A stretch of 64,000 bases of DNA from Channallabes apus. Its lineage: Eukaryota > Chordata > Actinopteri > Siluriformes > Clariidae. Below the pieces are notes generated by a model, which searched no databases, was not told the origin of the DNA, and saw only the letters and a list, made by a program, of their open reading frames with translations. Made by a program: the position numbers and the translations under genes. The stretch lies in contig CM060106.1 of NCBI GenBank assembly GCA_030522415.1, positions 27,846,985 through 27,910,984 on the forward strand. The letters run 5' to 3'. Shown piece after piece: positions 35,667-48,700 of the stretch (position 1 is the first letter of the stretch; every line of letters begins with the position of its first letter).

Positions 35667-37803
35667 CTCTAACTGTTTGATTTGTCTGGCTTTGTCATTA
35701 TTCTGCACTTTGGTATCCGCATCCACTTCCAGCTCAAAGACCTTCTGTTGCAAATGTTGCGCCCGCTCTTCCGCCTCGTTTCGGTCTCTTTTACAAAGCC
35801 GGAGGTCGTCTTCCAACTGGCCCACCTAAACACACACGCACACAAATGTACTCAGAGACAATGAGACAGTTACCAAATAAAACAGGCTCTGGTATTGTTC
35901 TCTTAAACTAACTGAACACGTGGCTCTGTATGAAGCGCTCGATTCTTTTGGTTTTGCTTCACACACAACACATTTGAGTTTCAGATCAAAAGTTGAATAT
36001 GAGATGAGAGACTAGATTTCAAGGCGGCACGGTGGTGTAGTGGTTAGCACTGTCGCCTTGCACCTCCAGGGTCTGGGTTCGATTCCCCGGCCAGGCTCGA
36101 TTCCCGTCTCTGTGTGCATGGAGTTTGCATGTTCTCCCCGTGCTTGGTGGGTTTCCTCCGGGTACTCCGGTTTCCTCCCACAGTCCAAAGACATGCAGGT
36201 TAGGCTAATTGGTGTTCCCAAATTGCCCGTAGTGTGTGATTGTGTGTATGTGTCTGTGCCCTGCAATGGATTGGCACCCTGTCCAGGGTGTACCCCGCCT
36301 AGTGCCCGAAGTCTCCTGGGATAGGCTCCAGGCCCCCCGCGACCCTGAATAGAAGAATAAAGCGGTATAGAAGATGAATGAATGAATGAGAGACTAGATT
36401 TCAGTTCTATATCCTGCTTCTTTTTTGGTGGGTGAGCAAAAGTATAAGAACAGACATCTGATGTGAATAAGACTTAATATCTGGTTGCATATCCCTCGCT
36501 TGCTTTCAGTAACTGCATCAAGTTGCAACCTTCCATTGTGAAGCTTTTCCAGGCTTGTATTACAGCATCTTTCAGTCGTTCATTGTTGTTCTTCCTGTTT
36601 AGGATGGCCTTAATATTGTCCCAACATCTCTCAGAGATCGAGGAAGACATGCATCTACTGTAGACGGAAACTTCAAAGCACTTTTGTAAGTCGCTCTGGA
36701 TAAGAGCGTCTACCACATGCCTGAAAGTAAATGCAAATGTAAATTTCTGCTCTTGAAGTCTTTTTCTTCTTAAAAAAAGATCGTAAATGTTTACAATGCA
36801 GGCAAGTCCGATTTGTTTCACAAATCTGTTCTTTAGAACCAACTGTTATTTCAAAGTGATCAGCTTTGTTTTGGGTCTGGTTATCCCAAATACGTCGACT
36901 TATCTATTTGTTGTGGTTGCTATGGTAATGCCAAGGGTGGTGTTGTTACACTGTAGCACGTGTGATGTGTGACCTGAAATACTGGCAAGACAGATAACAA
37001 CAAGACTGTTTAGAGTGAAGATATCACATTTCATCCTTCAGGTCATATCGCTGTCTAGTTGTGGTGCAGATCAACTCCCACTCACTCTTCCAACCATGGA
37101 CCTACAGTATGTCCGTACGGGCCTCATCGTGTTGGACATCTTGAAATACGATTTGTGTAACCAGTCTGAGATACATCTTAAGGAATCCGATTTTAATCGG
37201 ATTTCAAACCGCCTCTGGGTCTCAGATCTGCAAAAATCTGATTCGATGCGTTCAGACTGTATGGAAGCAAATCGATTTCAATCTGGAAATGCGGGGGGAA
37301 AAAAACAGACGTAGGCTGGCAGACTAAACAAGGCCATAGTGAAGACTAGTATTCATTGATAAAGACTTTAAAGCTCTCAATAAGTCTCTCTAATATTAAA
37401 AAGAGATGAAAAAGAAAGAGGGAGGTAGATAAGCAGATTATTCCAGTAGTCTAAACACATTAGGTGTTTGGTGTAAAAAATGTGTGAGTGATAAAGGCCG
37501 TGTGTTTAGGGAGTCGAAGCAAAGTTGTATCGGAGCTGAGGATGCAGCTGCATGAACAACATAGTCTACATGTGTGTGCATCAGTGCAAAGTGTGTGTGT
37601 GTGTGTGTTATAGGAAAATCTCAAAGGAAGAGGAGTCAGCGGGTCAACACTCGGACTCTCCCATCTCAGCAAAACGCACACACTTCTGTGCTCTTCCTAC
37701 ACACACAGCTGTGTACAGAGGAAGGGCCTGCGTGTTACATATGTTATCTTTATCATTGCTATTGTTTTTGCAGGCCTTCCAACAGCCTCATGCAAACTTG
37801 CAG

Positions 37804-37858
<55 letters not shown>

Positions 37859-40800
37859 GCATATTAGATTGTTAGATAGGGCTGAGGGCTGGATAGAGCT
37901 GATTATTATGTGAAGTAGCTACAGTATCTCTGCACTTCAGTTTTTCGGCACCGTGTTCCTCACAGCAGGCTCGTTTGAAGACCTCACTGTTCCCATATCA
38001 AACAATAACATTCCACACATGCCAGGATGGTGATGGGCTGACCACATCCCATCAGCCAGGGTCAAAGGTCACTGGGTTTGTGGAGTGTGAAATGGGTTAG
38101 ATCTTTAGAAATACTACAGCTTTTTAGGAATACTTCATTATTTTTTAAGGGAATAAAAATCTGCTGCATCTATGGTCTACAAAGGACTATCGTGGACGGG
38201 GATTTGACACATTTCCCTATACAAAGAATCCAAACTAATATAGGGAACGTTGGGGTTGTTTTTGGGAAGGATTTGGCAAAATCTATTTTTGTTACATTTA
38301 TTAATTAATTCTCCAATTTAGTGGGGTTTGTAAAATAGGTTTTAAAACTTTAAATCTTTAGGTCCACCAAAAAAAAAACAAATAAATTGGTTCCCAGTAT
38401 CTATTACACTACATACAGTATCTACTACTACATACTGTATATTACTGTGCAAAAGCCACGAGGGATGAATCAAAGTCCCTACAGCTAAGAATTTAAAAAT
38501 TGCTTGTTTATGTAATATCCTTCGCAGCAACCTCATTTCCCCTCTCGTCCGTTCCAACCACCCAGCAGTATACTAATCACCCGTCTGATCATCTGTCATC
38601 ATCTGGACCTGTTGCTCACTTGTTTATGCCCTATGTTCGATTTTTTTATGCTCGAATCACTCATAGATCACTGTGTGGCTTAACACAGGAAAAAAAACAA
38701 CATTCCTCTGAAACTGGTCAGGTACATGGACGGGATTGAAAGTGAAAGCCAAAAAGTCCTTCAGGAAGCCCCCAAGAGAACATTAAAAATACAAGAAAAT
38801 CCGACTCTGTACAGAAAAGATGAAGAAATCAGGGGCGACTCAAGACCTTTGCACTTAAGAGATGCGGTAGGTAGAAATTAGGTTAAGAAAACCTAAGAGT
38901 TATGAGGAGTCGCAATAGGAAATCATATGAACTCTGGCCTCAGAAAGCAGCACACGACGTAGAGGGTCAGAGAAGAAAATGAAAATATTGAAGTTATGAA
39001 AAATATGTTTTCACATGGATATTTCTAGTCTAATAGTTTTGAATGAACTCCTCTGCTCTTTCCTGCTGCGTGTTACCTGCTGTTCCTTAAGAAGAACAAA
39101 CCATTTTTAAACTACAGTACAAAAATCTTTCTAAACAAGGTTGAGGTTTTTTTTACAATAACAACACATTATAAAAGTTGACAAACTGTCAAGGTTATCT
39201 TCATTTGTGTGTGTGATTGTGCGAGTGTGTTATTCCTACTCACCACACAATATTTCAATAGCTATGACTTCTGAGGCAGTTCTGAACTTTTAAAGTGTTT
39301 AAAGTGACCTGCCGAAGTGAGACCTCACGCACACACTCACACACACACACTATCTACAAAATCTCTTTATATGTTATTAATATTTTCCATTATTTAGAAC
39401 TTAGTCCTGTATTTTGCATACTGTATTCTCTTCTCTCTTTCTCAAAATCTTAGAATGCATACGCATACACACACACACACACACACATACACACAAAACC
39501 CTGGAGTAAACTATGTGCAAACCCTGCTCTCAATCATAGAAACCTCTCTGGTGCCTGAGGCTTGTATTTCTGGGAAAACATTAAACATGCAGGTTTCCAG
39601 GACCCTTGATATGACATTTGTTTACAGGTGAGCTGTTAATGATGAGTAGCTGTGTGTCCCGCCCGACCAACCTCCTCCTGCAGAGACTTGGCAGCGATGC
39701 GAGATTTCTCGAGCTCCAGACCCCCGTCTCGCAGCTGCCTCTGGAGCTCGGCCAGCTCCCTCCTGTTCTTCTCTTTGTAGGTGTCGATCTGCTCCTGTAG
39801 CTCCTGTGTGGAGCTCTGAGATGCCTGCACGATCTCACACATCTACACACACACACATACACAGACGGGTATTGCATTTAACACAGTTGCATGTTCTGGG
39901 CAAGTACTACATTAACTAGTCAGCTTTGTCGGGAGGTTGGATATGAAAGAGGCAGACGATAAAGAATGCAACTAAATGAACTGAAAACATTTCCAAATCT
40001 GCTGTCAACATCGCTGGGGAAAGTACTTTATCACAGCTTTATCGCAACAATCCCTCATCATATGATCATAGATCACAGACTCCTTTGATGATGGAAAATG
40101 TCTGATAATTAATTACATCATGTTAGTAATCATATGTCAAGCTAAAGATGTACATTGCATTCCACGTGTCTCACCTCTCTCTGCAGCTTCTCCACAGTCC
40201 TGTCTAGGAGTATCCTCTCCTCCTCGATCTCATTCTTCGTGTTCTTGAACTGCTCCTTCTGACTCCGTTCCTCCTTCAGACGTTCCTCCAAGTCTTTGTG
40301 CTCCTGAGTCAGTTTGGTCAAGTTTCTCTAAGAAAGAGAAAAGAACACGAAATGTTCAAATCTTTCCAGGAGAAAAAAAAAAAAAAGAAAGGTGTGGACG
40401 ACCTGTGACCCACCTGCACTTCTTCCAAGCGCGCCGTGAGCGCTCGGTTTGCGCGGCTCATTTCTTCTTCTTGTTCCTTGACCTCGTTAAGAGTCTCTTC
40501 AACTTGCCTCTTCTCTTTCTGCAGTCGCACACAAACAACTGAAGATTATATACGCATGTTTTCCTTTTTTTTTTTTTATATAAAAATGTTTTTCCCGATT
40601 TTCTCCCCAATCTAGTCGTGTCCAATTCCTCCCCGTCACTAGGGGGCTCCCACATTAGGCTACTACTACCACTCAGTCGGGAGGGCCGAAGACTATCACG
40701 TGTTTCTTCCGAACCACGTGACGCCAACTGCATCTTTTCGAATTGCTCACTCACGCACCGTTGGGGGCGGCGTAACACATTCCGAGGACAGCGCTATCCG

Positions 40801-43800
40801 CTCCCTCCGCGTGCGCGAGCTCACAGACGCCCCTGATTGGCTGTGGAGCCGTGATTAATGTGGGAGCGCTAAGTACCTCTCATCCCTCCCCTCTGAGAGA
40901 GCTCGGCCAATCAGCTCTCTCTAGACCTCCGGCTGTGAGAGGTTACAGCATCACCCGGGAACCCGAACCAGCGATCTCCGGATGATAGGGCGAGCACTTT
41001 ACCACTGCGCCACTCGGAGGCCAATGTTTTCCTTTTCATTTCACTGACACACTCTGAAGTATGTGAGAATGCAGAATTCGTCAATTGAGACGAATTGAAG
41101 GAAGACAAGTGTAATTATAGAACACGAGTGAAATATTGATATTGGATAATGCGTTGTTTTATAACGTATTGGAACTACTTAATAGTTACATGCTAATTAG
41201 TCTGAGTCACTGTATCATGTGTTCATGTTTATGCTTTGCCTGTCTGACTGTGTTATCTTTTTTTACTAATTGCTAGGTAGCTAAATGCAAGACTTGAAAA
41301 TACCAGTTAGCAATGTGTGGTAGAGATGTAGTAGTTCCGACTATGCAGAAACGAAATGTATAATTAACCTTAGCTGTAATTTTACTTGGTACCCACTAAG
41401 TTCCTATGCTGGAAACGTGTCTCCTAAACACGTGATTATTATTATTTTCTCCTTCATGGCCAGTCCAATCTTCCATGATATGTGCGGCTTTGTGTGCGAC
41501 TCGTACCTCCAGACGTCTGGCTTTATCCTCCAGTCTGCTCTCCTGAAGCTTGGCCTCATCAACGATGCGGTTGAGTTTGGCCACCTCGTTCTCCAGCTCT
41601 TGCACTCGCCTCCTCAGCCGCTCGACCTCCTGTGAGAGCCGTCCTGCCTGGCCCTCTGCCATCCCCTTTGCCGATTCGATCTCTGACTTCTCTTTAGACA
41701 CTGCTGCACTACTCTGTACAGAGAGAGATGAAGTGAAAGAGGCTTATTAATAACCTCACAATATATTTATGAAGGAGGAAGATTTAAGCACTGATTTTAT
41801 CCCACCACACTAAAAAAGAAACCTCCCAGGCTGTCACTGAGCACCTGAGACCCCGCTTGAAGTGACGCTGGCCTACACAAAAGCACCGTTGCCAGGAGCA
41901 GATCGAGGAGATTTAAGTGAGTGGTCCAATTCAGATAATCTGTCCAGTTCATTTAGAGTCACTTGAGCATGACCACTACAGTTTCTCAATGGCCCTGCAC
42001 CTGCTTTGTTAAAGTCTGTTCTTGGCTTCTTAAGCTTGAGCAATTATTGCTTGTCAAGCGTTTGTCTGTAAACAAATTGGGCCTGACTCTCTTGGTGATT
42101 TGCTGCAGAATTTTAGCTCTTTCCAAATATTAAGCAGGACATGTCTTATAAGGTCTGTTCTTTGAGTATTTTTATTTTTTTTATAGAAAAATAAATGCTG
42201 CCTTGTTTATGAAAAAAAGACTCTGCATATTATAATTTTTTTTCCTAAAATATTTGCCTGATGGACGACTTTAATAGTTATATCCATCCATCCATCCATC
42301 CATCCATCCAGGAACCTCTATAAACTAGGGACCAAAGAGGCTATTGTATTCATTCCCATTATACGACCATGGTAAGACCTCAGGTCAGCATTTACACTCC
42401 TCGACCTCCGAGCTCTATGGGCAATTTGGGAAACCAACCAAGCACGGGGAGTACTCCACGCACACGGGAATCGAACCCTGATCCTGAAGGTGCAGGGCGA
42501 CAGTGCTAGCCACTAAGCCACCTAAATTAACCTAAGTTAACCTTATTCAATTAGCTTGATTCAATGCTTGAGATTCATAATTTCCAGTCGCCAGGAAACA
42601 GTATACTCACTTATTGAACTGCTTTTAATGTGACTGTATTGTTTTCTACGTCATGCCGTATACAATCTTTCTACTCTTCCAGTGCCTTGCATGACAATAC
42701 AATATTACAAATTGACTTAAGATGAGATTAAGCGAGGTTCAGTATTTGCAGGACACACCATGAGGTGCCAACAAAGACACTTATGTAGTGATGATCGCTG
42801 TCTAGTGATAAACTGCTTGTATCATGTCACTGACAAGAGGAATTTAATACATGACACTGTTTGTTTGAAAACTAGAAGAACTGGTATGATGTTAGTGGTG
42901 TATCCAGGCATGTGAGATAACAGGTTTGGCCATCTACAGAACGAAACAAATCTTTTCACCAGACGGCTTTGTGTAGATGGTGTGTATTTGCTTTAATCGT
43001 ATACACATGGATCATTTATAAGCACAATCTCAAATCAAACCAAGTTTTTGCTAGGAATATGCAGATGGAAAGACGAACTAAAGAAGCAGGTTTATCCATA
43101 TCAGGAATTCTTATTGATGATGAAGATTGCTTTAGATCTATAAACTATTTCGAAAGAACTTTGAGTAGAAACCAAAACCAAAAAAAGCAACAGTGCTAAT
43201 TAATGGTCTGTTATAGGTATTTGGTAGACTTGAAGCAGAAGCAACTATCAGCACCTATGAAACCTGAAATACTTCTACCCCGTTGGAGGGAAACTGAAAT
43301 TATAAACCCAGAGATCAGTTCTGCGGTGTGTGAACGCGCGCAGGCTAGTCGTGCTGCTGCCATCTCACAGCGAGTCTAACAGCTACTTATTAGCAAGATT
43401 TATGCCTGTTCTGTTTACAGGCCAAAGTCCTGAAGCCCCTCGTCCAGTTTCTTTGTTTCTGTGCGATTGTGTGCGAGTTGTAAAAAAAAAAAAAACTCAC
43501 ACAGACAGAAAGAGAGAAATCATTAACCACCACAAATCCCAAACTCACCACAATCTGACCGCTGAACTACACAGGCTGAAATACAAGAAAGCTTAAAAGT
43601 TCATTCAGACATATCACATACATTAAATCAGTGGTTCTCAAACTTTTTCTGTCATTCCCCACTTAAGGGGGTGAGCGAATTTTCAAGCCCCACTTGTCAA
43701 CAAAATAATAACGAAATCGGCCAAGTTTACTGTTTATTGAAATATCAATTTCTAAACCAATAAGATCAAACAACACCAAGTTAAAAACAGATAAAATACA

Positions 43801-45258
43801 CGTGCAATTGTTATAAAAGGCTTACGTTGTCACTTATCATTGCATAATTGACCCCATGTTTATTAGCTGCTCAACAATCGTTTGTAGTTTTTTTGTACTG
43901 GCCAATTCTGTATGCAACTTTGAATGAAGCCATTTGTGCTTTGCTGTCCACTGATTCAGATGTTACCATGCGATTCTCCTGCTGTCTGTATTCTGCCAGC
44001 TTTCTTTCAAAGACGTCCAGTGGTTTATTAACGTGACTGGAGTGTGTTGTCTCTAAGTGTCTTCCTAATTTGTTGGGTCTCATGCGGTCTGCTGCCAGCG
44101 GTATAAGACACAAAACACACACGGGTCTCTCTTCTGCCCCCACCATCCCCACCATGAATCCAAGCTCAAGTTAGGCTTCATTAGTGGTGTGCGATATAAC
44201 CAAAATCTTCTAACACGGTAGAAGTGATTTTCTACCTCGATAATGATATATATCACAATATAGCAATTTGTATCTGAAAATGCATAAATAAAAATTCAAA
44301 CACAAAGAAACTATTTTACATAATGTAATTTTATTTAAACTGTGAATTGCTGAGGTTTGCAGCATTTTTTTACTTTGGCCATATTCGTTACGATGCTTGT
44401 ATTTCAGATGATAGAAAAGGTTTGACGTGTTTCCACCACTTGTTAAAACAGTGCACTTGCGTACCTCACAAATCACGTTCATCTCATTCGTATCACTTTT
44501 CTTATACACAAACCAATTCCACACCACAGACGATGCAGCTTTTTTCTTTACAATCTCCTCGTTCTTGGTTTCATCACATGTAAGCAAACTCACTGCTGCT
44601 GCAGCGTCTTCTTCCATTGTCGAAGTGTATGTGAAGCCAAACACATCAAAAGTGGGACGAAACCGCGGCACCCGATTGAACCAAATATCTGCGCAAATAC
44701 AGCGCAGCGCGACTATCTGGATAGCGCAGTGATGATCTGGTTTATTCGCGCAGCCCGGTGGATTGCGCAACGCTGTCAGAGTCTATTTCTGTCAGAGTTG
44801 CGCAGTGCTGCCCAGTGGGTCGCGCAGGTTTGTGATTCGAGCAGCGCTGCTCAAGTTGGCCCGACGTTAAACCGTTATTGTTGCACTATATGGTTCCACT
44901 TTTTCTCCCGGCCCACAACTGATGTTATTTTAAATTTACTTGTATTAATGATCCATTTATTTGTGTGTGATTGTTTAGTTTTTTCCTATTATTTTCCACT
45001 AATTTCCTCCCGTTCATTGCGCCCCACCTGTCATGTCTGTATTCCCCCCCCACACTTTGAGAACCACTGCATTAAATCAAGAATGTAGTGTGTGGTTTTC
45101 ATGTTCATCCAGATGGTAATTATGCGTTCGACAGTGGAAGGCTGTAGATATTGACTGCAGTTAGCGCATAGCTGATAAGTGTTTCCAGGAGTATTGAAAG
45201 TTTTCTCAGATATAGGCAAATTTCTAAGAAAGAAATGTACACTAATAGAAACACACTG

Positions 45259-45331
<73 letters not shown>

Positions 45332-45720
45332 GGGCGGCACGGTGGTGTAGTGGTTAGCGCTGTCGCCTTGCACCTCCAGGGTCCGGGTTCGATTCCCCGG
45401 CCAGGCTCGATTCCCGTCTCTGTGTGCATGGAGTTTGCATGTTCTCCCCGTGCTTGGTGGGTTTCCTCCGGGTACTCCGGTTTCCTCCCACAGTCCAAAG
45501 ACATGCAGCTTAGGCTAATTGGCGTTCCTAAATTGCCCGTAGTGTGTGATTGGGTGTGCGAGTGTGTGTATGTGTGTGTGCCCTGCGATGGATTGGCACC
45601 CTGTCCAGGGTGTACCCCGCCTAGTGCCCGAAGTCTCCTGGGATAGGCTCCAGGTCCCCCGCGACCCTGAACACAGGATTAAGCGGTATAGAAGATGAAT
45701 GAATGAATGAATGAATATAT

Positions 45721-45753
<33 letters not shown>

Positions 45754-48700
45754 CACTATATTGCCAAAAGTATTCGCTCGCCTGCCTTCAAATGCAAATT
45801 AGTTGGGCTTGGCCTCTTACTTCCAGTGAAATGGACTATTAATGTCAGCCTGACTTCAACCTGATAAAACACATTTGGGATGAATTAGAGCGGAGACTGT
45901 GAGCCAGGCTTTCTCGTCCAACATCAATGTCTGACCTCACAAGTGCGCGTTCTGGAAGAATGGTCAAAAATTCCCATACACACTCCTAAACCTTGTGGAA
46001 AGCCAGAAGACAGGGTGGGCCAACATCATATTAAACTGTATGGATTAAGAATTGGATATTACTTAACTTCATATTCATGTGAAGGCAGGCATGCAAATAC
46101 TTTTGCCAATATAGTATATACAGTATATATATATATTTTTTTTTATTAATTGTGTATATTAAAGAAATTAGTTTAAGTGTAACAGACTGCAAAGTAACTA
46201 AAGATAAAATAAAAATAGCTTAGTTATGTAACAACCTCAGCAGCAACCTCATTTCCCCTCTCGTCCGTTCCAGCCACTCAGCATTCAGCATCACCAGTAT
46301 ACTAATCACCGGCCTGATCATCTGTCATCATCTAACTTGGGACATAAACCAGTGAGAAACAGGTGCAGATGTTTTTCTATGCATGAATGATTCAAAGGTC
46401 ATTGTGTAACATCCTCTTAAGCTGCTGAACTGAAAACGAGAGCCAAAAACCTGTTGAAAATGAGAGGCAGAAACGTCCTTCAGGATTATTCCTCAAGGCT
46501 GTATTAAAATACAGAAAGGTCTGTCTCTTTGGAAGCAAAATATGAATAAACGAGGGGTGGCTCAAGATATTGGCACAGTACAGTACAAAAAATATACAAA
46601 CATGTATTTTATAAAAAGAGGTGTTTTAGCTGTAATTTCATTACAAGCCCAGTGATGTGTATACTCCTGTACACACCTGCGGGTCCATTAAACCACAATT
46701 GTGATATTGTGTAATATAATTTAAAAGTATAACTACAATCTCAAATATGTCATTTTCCATTTCAGTTTTTTTTATTACATGTTTTATCTTATGTACAGTA
46801 TATTATGACAAAAAAAAAAAAAAAAGTCAAGCATCATGTTTTGACTAAGGTGGCATACTGTGGGGAAAAAACACCTACTTGCTTCCTCCTTGTCCAGCCC
46901 TTATCAAAACCAAGCATTAAGGATATCTACTGTAATGCTGCCATTTATCTCACCAATTTTCTACTCAGGCAGACTAGATGAAAGAGTAAACACTGCCTCT
47001 GGATAAACGCTTGCCTATGAAATTTTAGTGGAATTACAATTAAGGAGATTATACAGTATGCTGCTCTCAGTGCCTCCATGTTTCACTGTGTCCAGACAAT
47101 CTACAGAGTATTATTAATCATCATTTAAACAGTTCAAATAAAATAGATAACATTTCTACCAAGCAGAAAAAGTGTCTTTCTTTGCTGTAGTGGAGACTGG
47201 AAAAGTAAATCGTCCCCAGGACGCAGTAAGGGTGTTGGGCAGTGATGAGGGATATAGAGGGTGGAGCTGCGACTCGGGAGTCACTAAGCAATTTCTTTTG
47301 CCCCTTTTGATCAAGGTTTGGTTCTTTCCCATTATTCTTTTACACAAATCCTGGCATTAGATTTCGCTTTGACTGAAATAAAGAAATTAGAATAAATTGA
47401 GACGGTAAGTGTGTGTGAGACTGGGAGGAAAAAGAAAAGAGAGAAAAGAAAAAGATAAATAAAGAGTGAGAAATAACTGGGTGGAGGAGAGTCGTTAGGA
47501 AAGAGAAAAAGATGTTAGCAAGAATAGATTCATCAAAGATTAAAGAAGTGCATGTGAAGAAAAATAACAAAAAAAAAAAAAAACCTGCAAGAGAAACAAC
47601 AGAAAGCTACGTAGGAAAAGACATAAAGTACGAGAGTGGTCCTAAGTCTGAGTGTTTTTTATCGGCTCCAATTCAGAGTGGGAGTGAGAAGTGGTCGACT
47701 TGAAGAGCTCTCCAGTTCGCTCTCACTCTTTTATTCATAGTTGGACATTAACCAGCATTGTGAGAACTTTATAAAGCTGAACACTAACAACACTGAAAGC
47801 CACGTGAGACTCAGTAGGAGCCCTTAATCAAAATCACAATGATTTTCGGAAGGTTTTCTCAGGTCGGTAGAAAACACTCGACATTCCTGAAATAAATCTG
47901 ATGCAACGCCAAGAATCTTGACAATGAAGTTTATAAAACTCCTAAATACAGAGCAGAGATAATAAACCTCTACGGCAAACCACAACCCAAACACGCAGGC
48001 CTTAATTCTTATTTGCTTTCACATTCACAGTCCAGAAATCAGCTTAATCTACTACAATCCACAAAGGCAAAATGTAAAAAGCTGCAATCTGAATGGGAAA
48101 TAAATTCTCAAGGCCGTAGTGAACAGAGGACGAATGCATTTTAATGCATTAACGTGTGTAATATACAGTAGTGCTGTCCTCTGGAGATTTGTTTAAACTA
48201 GAGTCACATTATCCATCTCACCGATGCTGTGTGTTTGTCCGGGAAACAAAAGTCAAATACCATCCTGTAGCCTAAAGCTTCATATTCTGAAACTGCTATG
48301 ATTAATTTCCAACAAAACAAGCATAACACTAAATCATCATATGATGTAACATATAATGTTACAAGAGGACATTTAACAGCTAAGATCAGCTCAGCCCTCT
48401 ACTTTTGTCCTTTTATAAACATAGATAACCTTGATGATTTGATAAAATAGGGACTTTCGGCACATTACACTTCAGTATCTGCAGTGAGTCACTGGTTAGG
48501 CCAAGGCACCACTAAGCTGAGGTGATGAACTGATGACAATTCACTGCCTCGACTTCAGGATGAGTATTCTGGCAGGATTTCCTGCTGATCTGTTCCCTCA
48601 TCAAGCCAGTGCTATTCACAGTTTCATGCATCACCCCATGGTCTACGGGGTGTCTATTCATATGCACATATACAACTGTTTAAACTGAACTGTACTCCCT

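Larger units (their letters stand above)
43629..45069 (-). mobile_element. hAT transposon with a second hAT fragment nested in it
   Basis: Ends CAGTGGTTCTCAAA / TTTGAGAACCACTG are 14-bp inverted repeats, flanked by a perfect 8-bp duplication CATTAAAT (43,621-43,628 and 45,070-45,077), the hAT hallmark. The minus strand holds a ZBED5-type transposase start (44,155-43,871) and, upstream of it, a BED-finger frame of another hAT family. The 1,441-bp copy lacks the catalytic domain. Confidence 0.9.

Noticed and set aside
36023..36095. tRNA gene
   Set aside because: A and B boxes are present, but the cloverleaf is not intact and the sequence continues into a SINE body and tail.
45179..45646. 155- and 157-codon frames across a TA repeat and SINE
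   Set aside because: They translate the microsatellite and the SINE body on either strand; the same frames recur in other SINE copies.
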